64,000 nt of DNA. It comes from Ottelia alismoides. Lineage: Eukaryota; Streptophyta; Magnoliopsida; Alismatales; Hydrocharitaceae. The stretch's first letter is position 1. Every line of letters begins with the position of its first letter. Below, one piece after another: positions 22,380-34,343 of the stretch. The position numbers and the translations under genes are program-made. The notes beneath the pieces were generated by a model that was given only the letters and a program-made list of their open reading frames with translations, was not told the origin of the DNA and did not search any database. Location of the stretch: positions 186,001 to 250,000 of the forward strand of contig JAZKJV010011614.1 of NCBI GenBank assembly GCA_037367405.1, given 5' to 3'.

Positions 22380-25300
22380 GGAGCAAAAAGGAGATCGATG
22401 CAGGAGGAAAGATACGATGGTCAATGGGGAATAAAAAGGAGTGTAAAATAGTAGAAAGGCTCGAACTGAGCAAGGGGTCAAATAGGAAGACACATATAAC
22501 AAAATTTTGCGCAAGAGCATGTGACTTGAATTTTGAACCTTAATCTAGATCCATACAAACACAATACAAAATTGGGTTCACCAACTCACGTCATGTGAAG
22601 ATGTGAAGGATCGACTATTTATTATCTTTTCATTTTTATAGCTGTTATTTCATGAATATCTTTTAACAAGTCCTTAACACGCTAACCCTATAGGAGAGAT
22701 AGTACTGCTAGAAAAGTATCACGTCCTTGTCCTCCTCCTTTGTAACCTGTAATCTGCACTTGTTTTGAGGTCCTTGTAACCCTTCCTAGTAGGGTGCTAA
22801 TCAAATCGAATACCTTTGAATCCACAAGGATTCTGATTCAATTTATTATAAAAGTTTCGAATACGAACTCAAATCGAATTTTAAATGAATTTACTAGCTT
22901 AAATTCAGATTCAATTCATTTTGAGTTTCTAATATTCAAATTTGATTCATTTTATTTCAAATTTGAAATCTCAATTGATATTTTAGAGCTTATATAAATA
23001 ATATATAATATAATATTTTATTGTATGATTCTAATTTTGAAAGTATACTACTAAGTTAATTGAAAAACTATAAAATCAAGAATATGTCAAACCAATACAA
23101 TACAATCAGTAGAAGTACCTAATTTTTACAATTATTATGTGCCCTTTACAATCCAAATACATTCTTTTTTCTACGATGAAAAAATATATACATACAATAT
23201 AATTATATGATCCTATCAAAGAGATAGAATATCATTGACGAAAAAGCTGAACACATTATAATTACCATTGCATCTTAAAGGAAGATAAAATCAGAGTTAT
23301 ATAGAAAGATGATAAAAATTAATATTATTATTTGGAATAATGAGAATCGTAAAAAATAACATAGAAAGATAAAACCTCTTCATTAAATGTAAGGATATTC
23401 AATATTAAAAAACTAAGTCATGGAAATGAAATATACGAATTTTTGATGTACAAAGGAACAACTTACATTGTGGTGAGAAGAACTTGTATATTATTCCTAT
23501 GATGATAAATTTCGCCTTGACAATGATAATCGTCACATATTATCATGCAAGGAAAATCAAAACAACAAAAAAGCAAATGAAATATATCTAGATAAATTTC
23601 GAATCATGACAAATGTTAAGGAGGAACTCGAAGTAGCAAAACCAATATTTTCACATGCCAGGAAAAAGCCACATAATCTACCATGGGTTTTTATGATCTT
23701 TGGTAGATAATGAAAGGGGGAATGGAAAAAATAGTGGTAGGAATGTGGGAACTTGAAAATAAATGCGTGGGTGAGCCGATGAGGATTTAAAATAACAATA
23801 TTAAACATTTGATCTTTCCTATTAGATTTTATAACTAATATTTTTTACTCTTTTTTATATTCAATATTTAGTCTTTAACTAATAGGATTATATATGTATA
23901 TATGCGTATTAAATTGGGTATGGTTTAGAGTGCTTTGTATCCACTTAATGTCTCGCAATTTCTCAATAGCATGTTAAGAATTATTATTTTACTTATACAA
24001 AGTAACTCACATCTAAGCTACCGTTACTAGACTAAAATAAGAAGTAAAGACACGAACTTAGATGTTTTGTATAATCGATGCATGAAGGACCCACATCTCT
24101 AACTCATAACATATTTTGTAGTCAAACCACTTGAACTTAGTTATAAAGAGGAAAGGAAAGAGATTGGGTCTCATGAGGGGGGAGGGGCTAATGCTGCATA
24201 TACACGCCACACATTGACAAGTCATGTCGGTGTAGCTTAGGAGTATGGAAATCATAGCGGTGAATGTTGCACATGATAAATCATATCAATGGAGATTATA
24301 TATGATTAGAAGTTTAAATTTAACCACTTAATCATTGTAGCAAGCTGATTTGAGAGTATCTTTAATTTCTTGCACATGATATGTTTAGTGATATAATGCA
24401 AATGCTAAAGCTTTCAATGTAAATCAAATGCAGTAACTTTTTAAATACATATTCATATGTTCTTTTCTATGTCTATTTACTTACACATGTCAACCTTTTG
24501 ATATAATTATGCTATAATTACTTATATAACAATATTCAGAAAAGATCTCAATCAACACAGAGTGGTTGTTACATGTATGTGGGTAAATATGTATGTATTA
24601 TATGCATGTATATATATGTAGTGTGTGTGTATAAATACATGGAGACATATATACACATATGCATGTATTCAATAACCAAATCAAATCGAATTATTATCGA
24701 ATGAATTCAGGTTAATTTAGATTTGATTCATTTGGGAATCGAGTCCACAAGTTAAATTCAAATTCAGTTCATTTGATTTCGAATCAAACTTTTTTCGAAT
24801 TTTTATCAAACGAATCCTAACCTAATTCAAATGGTTCAGTTCAATTAGCAACCCTACTTCATGGATCCTTACTCAGCTAAAGAAATAGAGAGAGGAAGCC
24901 GATAGGCAAAACTGCTACTTCGGACCTCACTCGTAATGGAATCACCTGTAAGCATGCACGACCCTACTCGAACGCCAATCGATGAGACATACACACCCAT
25001 GAGGGCATGGCCTAAGCTCAGTACTTTATGCTATGTAGGTGCTCCACACAATGCGGGAACACCGTCGCTGACAAGGCCCTACTTGATCATGTATGATAGA
25101 AGCACCATTACTTCGGAAATTTAGATGATACACAAGGCAGTTATAGACTGGGTTTTTGGCTCTAGTACCTAGCAGGTCGTACCTCGCTCGTGGGAGGGGT
25201 TTTGGTCCTCTCCTAAGGTACCTGAAAATAGTAAAGACTTTCTAAACCCAATACAATGAAACTCCATTATGAATTTTGATTAAGGTCAAAGTTTATTTAA

Positions 25301-26333
25301 CAATCCCCTTGTTTTAATTTTTTGGGGGTTTCACTTTTTTTGGATCTTTTTGCATACAAGCGCCTAATATTTTTGTAGATTTTCATTTAAGTCCTAGGTG
25401 CTCAAAATCAGAGGGAGATGGCAAAAAAGCTGTGCAAATCGATTCGATGATGGAAATCTCACCATTAAATCTATGATGCATGTTGAGTTATAGGATTTAC
25501 AGTGCTTCCCAGCTCTCTCCATGCGGTATTCAAAACAGAATTTTTAAACCTATCTATATGACAGTGTGCATTCGACAAAATCCTCCTAAACAGTAGATGT
25601 AATTAATCATGAAGAACCATATGTTAATTATTCAGAAATAAACCCTAAAGTCCGGTCTTGGAGACATCTCGGTGCCTGCCACAACACACGTATTTGAATC
25701 TAAGTAACAAATATATATTTGTTTGACTAGATCCTAATGTAAGAGACTATAGGTACATGCATTCTTATTAGGGTTTGGACATGAGTATCGATACAAGAAA
25801 CCTAAGTCTAGGGGCTTCATGCACATGCAACAAATAAAAAGAAGATGGAAAACTCAAAACAACAAGAAATTGGCGGTACAACACAAAAAACTGTGACAAG
25901 GCCCTAGGGGAGCAAACACATGGGCACTGGACCACATTGTGAAGAGTAGTGTCCAAGTCCCAATTATTACAATTTAATAAATGAATAACTCTCTCTCACC
26001 AATAAATTAATAAATATACACTACTTCTATGCTATGTCATCTCTTTGCTTCACTTGTTGCCTCTCCAACTGGTCAAGTGAAGACCAGTCTTGACCAAACT
26101 CGGCTGCTTTAGCCTCCTAAGAAACCGTCCTCACGTAGCGGGCACTCACAATAAGATCACAAAAAGATATATGTTAGCACAAATAATCGAACAATGTAAT
26201 CAAAATGATATATGTTCAAAGAATAATTGAATGAATATGTGAAAGTAAAATAAATAATTAATTACATTAATAAATCAATGAATAAGCAAATGGTTGTATA
26301 AAACAAATGACAAAATTAGGCTACACACATTGC
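22380..26333 (-). other. Element B: 5' leader, split by a hAT-like element
   Basis: No coding sequence is seen. The outer parts, 22380-22781 and 24865-26333, are collinear with the leaders of A and C. For example, 24857-24910 continues the sequence of 22781, as shown by the uninterrupted copy in C at 53770-53830. Confidence 0.7.
22790..24856. mobile_element. hAT-like non-autonomous transposon
   Basis: The ends are short imperfect inverted repeats, TAGGGTGCTAATC (left) and TAGGGTTGCTAATTG (right, inverted). The flanking 8-mers are CTTCCTAG (22782-22789) and CTTCATGG (24857-24864). The unbroken sequence in element C (reverse of about 53805-53815) reads CTTCCTGG, so both flanks derive from one 8-bp site with one change each. 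An 8-bp duplication is typical of hAT elements. About 180 bp inside each end is crowded with short words such as AAATCGAATT and GATTCATTT, like hAT subterminal transposase sites. No transposase is recognised in the AT-rich 2067 bp. Confidence 0.8.
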
Positions 26334-26351
26334 TCCCCAACAACGGTGCCA
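26334..26351 (-). promoter_or_regulatory. Element B: primer binding site (tRNA-Asp type)
   Basis: The minus strand reads TGGCACCGTTGTTGGGGA. It differs from the tRNA-Asp complement found in element C at three positions, all transitions. It lies two bases from the LTR end TTATCA. Confidence 0.85.
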
Positions 26352-26353
26352 TT

Positions 26354-29300
26354 TGATAACTGAGGTTTTTCAATGGTCGTACGATTTCACAAGGCGAAAC
26401 CGTAGTTGATGTATTGACCGCTCGATAAACCTCAATTAGTTAATAATTAACCCACTATATGAATCAAGCAATAAATAGCACAAAATGTGAGTCAAAATTT
26501 ATTATTCTCTATAAAGCTCAAGGTATAATAAGCAAGCATGCAGAGGTCGAACCACATAGAGAAAAATCAGTAGCCTACTATTATTGCCAATCAAATCATA
26601 TTGTATAAAATGATGTCATTACTTATATTTTTGTGGGTTTTTAATTTTATATTTTTTGTATTTTTATGTTACTATTTTTTATGTTTTATTTTCAATTTTT
26701 ATATTTTTATATTTCCTTTTTCTTTTAGATATCTGTTAAAGGATATGCAAGACTATATATACCATATAAGCTAATGTAGATATAAAAATTACTAAACATA
26801 CTCAAAATTCAGGAATTGTTTTTGGGTTTTATCTATTTTTCTAATGTTTTTGTGATTTTTCTGGAAATTGTGCTAATTTTTATGGGTTTTTAAAATAAAA
26901 AATCACAAAATAAGGATAAAATAATAGGATGAGATTAAAATGGAAATAAAAATAGGAAAATAAGTCCAAAATTTTCCAAATCAATTTTCTCATATAGATA
27001 ATAATATAGAAAAAAATGTAAAATAGAAAAGACTATTTTTGTAGTTTTTAAGAATTTTTACATTTTTATAAGTTTTTTGAGTTTTTTCTCCAATTTTTAG
27101 GCTTCTTCTTCTTTTTTTAGTGAATTTTGATCTGGAGTGAAAATATACTAGAATAAATAACATATATTTTTGGGATTTTTTTCAAGAAGTTTTTATATTT
27201 TTTTTGATATTTTATAAGTTGGTCAGAATAAAAATATGCTCATTTTGATTTTTAATAAATGGTAAAAAGTCCAAAATTGTAAAATAAAAATAGGACGTGA
27301 AACTAAAAGAAATCAAGAGCCTAGATCTATTTTTTGTGATTTTTGGAACACCATTACTATTTTAAAAAAATACGACAAGCACACAAAAATACAATTGCTG
27401 ACAAGGGCATCAATGGTAAATAAAATAAACTCCAAGGGCTTATGTGTAATTGTTCTAAAAATATACAACGTGCTTTAAATTTTATTGGACCAAAAATAAA
27501 GGGAATTTTTTTAAATAATTATTAAAATATTCTTAATTAATTAAACAACCATCAAGTCATAATATTTAAAAATATAGCCATCAATCGGCACCTGAGGTGC
27601 TGATTTGGAAAGTAATGCCCTAAGGTGTCGATTTGGAGACATGAGGGATGCAAGTACAAATTACCCACTGAGTTTGCCCAAATCGGCACCTTGGGCATCC
27701 TCGTTGGGTAATTTGCATTTCCATCATTTGAGTTATTTGTGCTTCCATCCATCATTTGTTATCAATTGTTTTTCCAACTAACCTCTTTTGTTATCAAAAG
27801 TATAACATTTGCCATAAGGATGTAATTACCTTAAAATGGTAATATGTATCCTTTCTATTACTGAAATTGTTATTTTTAAATTCTTAAATTTTTAATTTAT
27901 AATTCATTCCCTTCATTATATTATATATTAAATATCTTATTCTAATTAATTATATTTATACGTAGTAATTGTAACTTATTCAATTAATTTTAGAGTGGTC
28001 ATAATAACACTGACTAGCGACGAAAAGGATCGGATACATATCAGATATGTCATTTTTCTTATCCATATTCACATTGTCTATATCGAATACAAATAAAAGT
28101 CTGCGTACGGATATGAGTCGGATGAGGATTTAGGGAATTATATAATTGGATACGAATTCATATACAATATTCATTGAACATGAATATGAATCAAATAAAA
28201 GTGAATAACAATAATATTGATCGATTAAAGATCAGATACGAGTGATATCGAATAAAAATCAATGTTATTTAGTCAGAGAAACGAATAATTGGATTACACA
28301 TTTACCATTCAAATGTAATTACATCCTTATGGCAAATGTTATACTTTTGAAACAAAAGATGTCAGTTGAAAAAAAAACAATTGATAACAAATGATGGATG
28401 GAAGCACAAATAACCCAAATGATGGAAATGCAAATTACCCAATGAGGATGCCCAAATCAACACTTCAGGTGCCTATTTGGGCAAACTCATTGGGTAATTT
28501 GTACTTACATCCCTCATGTCTCCAAATTGGCATCTTAGTTACTGATTGATGGCTATATTTTTAAATATTATGAATTTATGGTTGTTTAATTAATTAAGAA
28601 TATTTTAATAAATATTTAAAAAATATATCCAACAATAAATACAAAACATGGGTGAACTTGCAAAATGGCCACCTCATGTGGGATGATACGTGAGGTGACC
28701 TAACATGGACCTTAATATAATATCATAAAAGTTCGAGCGTTCACTTACAATTGTTCCACCAAATATAAAGGGTTTTTAAATATTACAGAGCTAAGTAGAA
28801 AAAAAGATGGGGGTCACATACGCAATTTCCCCCCAAAAGGGCACGATTGGATGGCGTGAGATGCTTCACTTGACGTGTGGCGCCTCCTCATCGTATGATG
28901 ATGCTTTACGGATCTGGATCTCAAATTATATCCCATGAGAGATCGAATGGTCGTGGCTCCTCCAAATCCGACAGCTGTTGCTTGCCTAGGCGACTGATAA
29001 CTGAGGTTTTTCAACGGTCGTACGGTTTCATAAGGCAAAAACGCTGTCGGTATATTGACTGCTCGAGAAACCTCAATTAGTCAACAATTAACCCGCTATA
29101 TGAATCAAACAACAAATAACACAAAATTTGAGTCAAAATTTTTATTCTATACAAAGCACAAGGTATAACAAGCAAACATGTAGAGATCGAACCACAAAGC
29201 AAAATCGGTAGCCTACTATTATTGCCAATCAAAGCATATTGTGTAAAATCATGTCATTACATATATTTTTGTTGGTTTTTAATATTATAATTTTTGTATT

Positions 29301-32000
29301 TTTGTTTTACTCTTTTTTATGTTTTATTTTCAATTTTTATATTTCCTTTTTCTTTTAAATATTTATTAAAGGATATGCAAGACTATATATACCATATAAG
29401 CTAATGTAGATATAAATATTAGTAAACATACTCAAAATCCAGGAATTGTTTTTGGGTTTTATCTATTTTTCTAATGTTTTTGTGATTTTTATTGATTATT
29501 TTGCTATTTTTTATTGGTTTTTAAAATAAAAAAGATCCCAAAATAAGGATAAAATAATAGTCTGAGATTGAAATGGATTAAACAAAGGAAAATAAGTCCA
29601 AAATTTTCAAAATCAATTTTCACGTATAGATAATAATATAGAGAAAATTATAAAATAGAAAAGACTATTTTTATATTTTTTGAGAATATTTAGATTTTTA
29701 TAAGGGTTTTTTAAAGGTTTTTCAATTTTCAGGCCTCATCTTTTTATTTTCAGTGATTTTTGTCTGGAGTTAAAATATACTAAAATAAAATGCATATTTT
29801 TTGGGATTTTTTTTCAAAACAATTTTCTATTTTTGGTATTTTATAAGTTGGTCAGAACAAAAATGTGCTCATTTTGATTTTTAGTAAATGGTAAAAAGTC
29901 CAAAATTGTAAAATAAAAATAGGACGTGAAACTAAAAGCAATCAGGAGCCAACATCTATTTTTTTGTGATTTTTAGAACACCATATATATTTTAAATAAA
30001 TACAACAAGCAAACAAAAATACAATTGCTGGCAGGGGCATCAATGTAAACAAAATAAACTCCATGGGTCTTTATATAATTTTTCCAAAAATATACAACAT
30101 TCTTTAAATTTTCTTGGACCAAAAAATAAATACAACAAGTAACGTGGGTGAATATGAAAAATGTCCACCTCATGTGGGACGACACATGAGGTGACCTAGC
30201 ATGGACCTCAATGTAATATCACGAAAGTTCAAGGGTTTACTTGCAATTTTTCCACCAATTTCAAAGGTTTTCTTAAATATTTATAGGGCCAAGTAAAAAT
30301 AAAACAAAAGGATCGGGGTCAGATATGCAATTTCCCCCCAAAAGAGCACGATTTAAATGGCGTGGGATGCTTCACTTGACGCGTGGCGCCTCCTCATTGT
30401 GCGATGATGCTTCGCCGATATGGAGCTCAGATTATATCCCTTGAGGGATCGGATGGTCGTGGCTCCTCCAAATCCGATGGCTGCTGCTTGCCATGGCGAC
30501 TGATAACCAAGGTTTTTCAAGGGTTGTACGGTTTCACAAGGTGAAATCGCAGTAGGTGTATTGACCGCTCGAGAAACGTCAATTAGTCAACAATTAACTC
30601 ACTATATGAATCAAGAAATAAATAACACAAAATGTGAGTCAAAATTTATTATTCTCTACGAAACACAAGGTATAACAAGCAAGCATGTAGAGGACAAATC
30701 ACATAGAGTAAAAACAGTAGCCTAATATTATTGCCAATCAAAGCATATTATGTACAATCATGTAATTACTTATACTTTTGTGGATTTTTAATTTTATATT
30801 TTTTGTATTTTTGTTTCACTATTTTTTGTTTTGTTTTCAATTTTTATATTTTTATATTTCCTTTTTCTTTTAAATCTCTATTAAAGAATATGTAAGAGTA
30901 TATATATACCAAATACGTTAATGTAGATATAAATATTACTAAACATACTCAAAATTCATAAAATAAATTATTTTTGGCATTTTTATCTAATTTTCTAATG
31001 TTTTTCTGATTTTTCTGTAATTTTCACTAATTTTTATGGGGTTTTAAAATAAAAAAATCCCAAAATAGGGATAATATAATAGGCCGAGATTGAAATGGAA
31101 ATTAAAAATAGGAAAATAAGACCAAAATTTTCCAAATCAACACATATAAATAATAATATACAAAAAATTATAAAATAGAAATGACTATTAATATAGTTTT
31201 TGAGAATTTTTAGATTTTTTTAGGGTTTTTGAGTTTTTTAATTTTTAGGCATTTTCTTTTTCTATTCTTAGTAATTTTTGGTATGGAGTTAAAAGACAGT
31301 AAAATAAATGACATATATTTTTCTAGGATTTTTTTTGAAAATGTTTTCTATTTTTTTGGTATTTTATAAGTTGGACACAACAAAAATGTACTCACTTTGA
31401 TTTTTAATAAATGATAAAAAGGTCCAAATTTGCAAAATAAAAATAGGACATGAAGCAACAAGCAATCATGACCCTACACCTATTTGTTTGTGATTTTTGG
31501 AATACATAGCCATTTTAAATAAATATGATAAGCATAAAAATACAACTGATGGTTGGGGCATAAATATAAATAAAATAAAAATCCAAGGGTCTCTATGCAA
31601 ATTTTCCAAAAATATACAACATGCTTTAAATTTTCTTAGACCAAAAAATTAAATACAAGTGACATGGGTGAACTTACAAAATGGCAACTACACATGGGAC
31701 TACACGTGAGGTGACCTAGCATGGACCTAAATGTAATATCAAACAAAGATATGAGTTTACATACAATTTCACCATTTTATTTATACTATCTCTTTTAGTC
31801 ACATGACTAATTAGTAAATACAAAGAATGGGGCTAAGTATGTAATTTAACCCCTTATTAGGCGCTGGTGGACGATTGGAAGTCACACTCACTCATCCACG
31901 TGGCTCCTCCACGTGCGATGATGATGCTTCACAATGAAGGGCCCCGATTAGATCTCCTTGGATGATCTGATAGTCGCAACTGGGCTTGATCTAATGGTGG
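26354..32000 (-). repeat. Three tandem 1.5-kb units inside the B 5' LTR
   Basis: Units start (top strand) with TGATAACTGAGG or TGATAACCAAGG at 26354, 28995 and 30501. Unit 1 is 1.50 kb after removing the Mutator-like insertion, and unit 2 is 1506 bp. Unit 3 is the original LTR end and goes on into the rest of the LTR. Each unit ends with a GGCGCCTCCTCAT block followed by a CTCCTCCAAATC block (for example 28880-28994). The same junction is present at 8081 in the 3' LTR. Confidence 0.85.
27501..28630. mobile_element. Mutator-like element 4 with long inverted ends
   Basis: The two arms, about 27501-27840 and 28300-28630, are inverted copies for about 330 bp, including an AATTAATTAAACAACCAT block near each end. 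The flanking 9-mers are AAAAATAAA (27492-27500) and AACAATAAA (28631-28639), an 8/9 match. The sister LTR units at 30120 and 9210 show the site without insertion. The 450-bp core is AT-rich with no recognised gene. The size, long arms and 9-bp duplication fit the Mutator superfamily. Confidence 0.85.
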
Positions 32001-32814
32001 CTGTACTACATGAATAACATAAGAGATCGAATGGAAGCTGGATGGAGAGCAAGAACGATCGAAGAAGTCAACCTGGTTGAGCTTGGATCTTCAAAATATC
32101 CACTCTAGGTGCTTCAAACCCCACTAATAGTCCAAATACCCTCCCAGGATCCTCTGCGTAGGATCGAAGCGTCAAAATGCCCAGGCGTGCTCCGGTGATG
32201 GCTGGAGGCCAGAGGGAAACCTGAGAGGTTTCCTACAGGCTCGATGTGGGTCAAAGAGGACCCCTTTGATGGTTCTTCTTGCAGGGGGTTAGTCGCAATA
32301 AATATACAATGCTCGGCTGAGCACCAAGAGCGAGAATGGGCGAAGGGATGCGCCATATACCTTTCTGGTGAAACGGGAGAATGGAGAGCGGATCTCCAGA
32401 ACCACTAGGGATCTAGGTGAAATGGGATGCTTGGAGTGATGAGAGGGAGAAGGGGAGCGAAGTGATGATGAAATGCGGGCCGGTCAACGGTGGAGCACAA
32501 TGGGGGAGGTTCGCCGAAGCTGACAAATACATCAATTACACTCTAAACTACAGACTAAACTCTAAGATATATGTATAATTAAAAAGCAGAATTAAAATGC
32601 TATGTAAAGAAGCAGAAAGGACAAATCTTGTACATGTCAGGAGACCAAGGAGCATGGTGGTCAAAGAATCACGTAGATCGTCGCCTCGTCCTTGCTACAA
32701 TGTCTCCAAGATTGGGGAAGGCTCGTTAGCTCTCACATGGACCATGACACACATGCAAGAACACTGGTCGAAGCTCGGGGGGAGTGGATAAAAAAGGGAA
32801 GGTGGAGCTTGGAG

Positions 32815-32827
32815 GTTTATTTATAGA
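32815..32827 (-). promoter_or_regulatory. TATA box of the B 5' LTR
   Basis: The minus strand reads TCTATAAATAAAC, about 1.5 kb downstream of the LTR start. It is identical in both LTRs of B and similar in the LTR of A (35181-35192). Confidence 0.65.
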
Positions 32828-34343
32828 CATACGAGGTACCCTTATTGACGAATGATTCTGGAAGAATCGAAACTATGTACAATCAATATGATGCTACGAT
32901 GTGAATCATGGAGGATCAAGAGGAAATCTTATGAAGGGCTCAAAGATGAAGGAGAAATAGGGCGGTTGGGAATAATCGGAGAAGGCGGGTTGCTCGAGGC
33001 TTCGGACATAAGTCAGAAGAAAAACGGGGAGTTGATCGAGGCTCAACATTCCCTGGAATTCTATTGGTCCATGCAAACCACTACAAGACAAACTGGGTCC
33101 TTTTATTAGAAATTAATTATTTTAAAATAGTATACCATTTTATTAATTTTCGAGTATAAAATAAAAAATGCTTATTTTTTATGTAGTATTTTAATATAAT
33201 TTTTTATTTATTTTTAATGTTATTTGTTATTAGTTGATTTTAGGGGTGTATTTACAGGTATATTCATTTATATTTTGGCTATTTTATTTTTATTTTGTAT
33301 TTTTTTTATCATTTTATTCTCTTATTTTATAAAATTACAACTTATTTTTATATACTTAAGTATATTTTTTGTTATATTTTTATGATGTTATTTGTATACT
33401 TAAATAAATAGGGATATAAACTGTATATGTCTATGTATTTTGTATATACTTTTAATAGAATTTAAATAGTATTTACAATAGTATAAAAATATGAAATAAT
33501 AACTAATGAAAGAATGGAATTCATTTTTTATTTATTTACATGTTTTAGTATAAGTATTTTACCTATATATTATGTGGACTTATTTTCTTTTGTATTTTAT
33601 TTGTTGTTTTATTTTGGTTTTAATACTTCCATATACTATAAATAATATTTATAAAATTATAAAAAAATAAAAATTGTAAAATTAGTAAAGAATAGATAAA
33701 ATAAATATTTTGTTTGGGTATACTGTACAAAAGGGGTACAAAACCTAACTTTCACATATTAGCCACAAAAAATGTGAAGCCACTTTCATTAAATAGCTTA
33801 TTAAAAGTTATATAAAATTAGAGGTGTTTTTTATACATTTTAAGTTTTTATTTGGATGATATGGGTCTGTGAAGTTGAGATTTTGGAATCTTATTCATAG
33901 TGTAAAAAGTATACTATGTATTATTTTTGTACGAAATCAATTTTGTATTTTTCTATATATTATTACCTAAAACTTTCATGTACAAACTTTTTTATTTGAT
34001 GAATAAATAATGGAAAATAAAATATTCCCAAAAATGAATAAATAAATGGGGTTTTAAATGGATTTATTGTCCCTTATCTCCCTCTATTTTATTCCTTGTC
34101 GACCAAGTTTTCGAGATGCCTAGGTCTCGGAGTTTAGGGTCATAAAATATCTCTGATATATTGTTATTTTTCTTTTCTTTTCTTTATCCTATAATTCTAG
34201 CATTAAAAAAATAGTATTTTATACACGATTTGTGCAACAAAGGATGAACGTTAAATTATGAAACTTGGAGGTATTTACATAAATTTACTAGGGGTTTTAA
34301 GGCCAAAATGATAGAATAAAGGTGATGAAATGGTGATTCATCA

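Larger units (their letters stand above)
7800..34343 (-). mobile_element. Element B: Athila-type Ty3/gypsy retrotransposon
   Basis: A single minus-strand element can be followed from its 5' LTR (right end 34343) to its 3' LTR (7800-13193). The order is LTR, PBS, leader, gag, protease, RT, RNase H, integrase, non-coding region, PPT, LTR, which is the Ty3/gypsy order. LTR starts read TGATGAATC at 34343 and 13193 on the minus strand. The protein blocks match element C closely in type but are heavily interrupted. It contains three later insertions: a Pack-MULE at 11173, a hAT-like element at 22790 and a Mutator-like element at 27501. Its outer left LTR end is missing. The size without insertions is about 22 kb. 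Confidence 0.85.
26354..34343 (-). mobile_element. Element B: 5' LTR, enlarged to 8 kb
   Basis: The LTR runs on the minus strand from TGATGAATC at 34343 to TTATCA at 26354, so the termini are TGAT and ATCA. The basic LTR is the segment 30501-34343 (3.84 kb), close in size to the 3.8-kb LTR of element C. Two extra 1.5-kb units and an inserted Mutator-like element (27501-28630) account for the rest. A TATA-like TCTATAAATAAAC is at 32815-32827. Confidence 0.8.

Noticed and set aside
26354..30500. Repeat array suggesting CRISPR or satellite DNA
   Set aside because: The units are 1.5 kb, only three in number, and contain LTR sequence. There are no short repeats with unique spacers.
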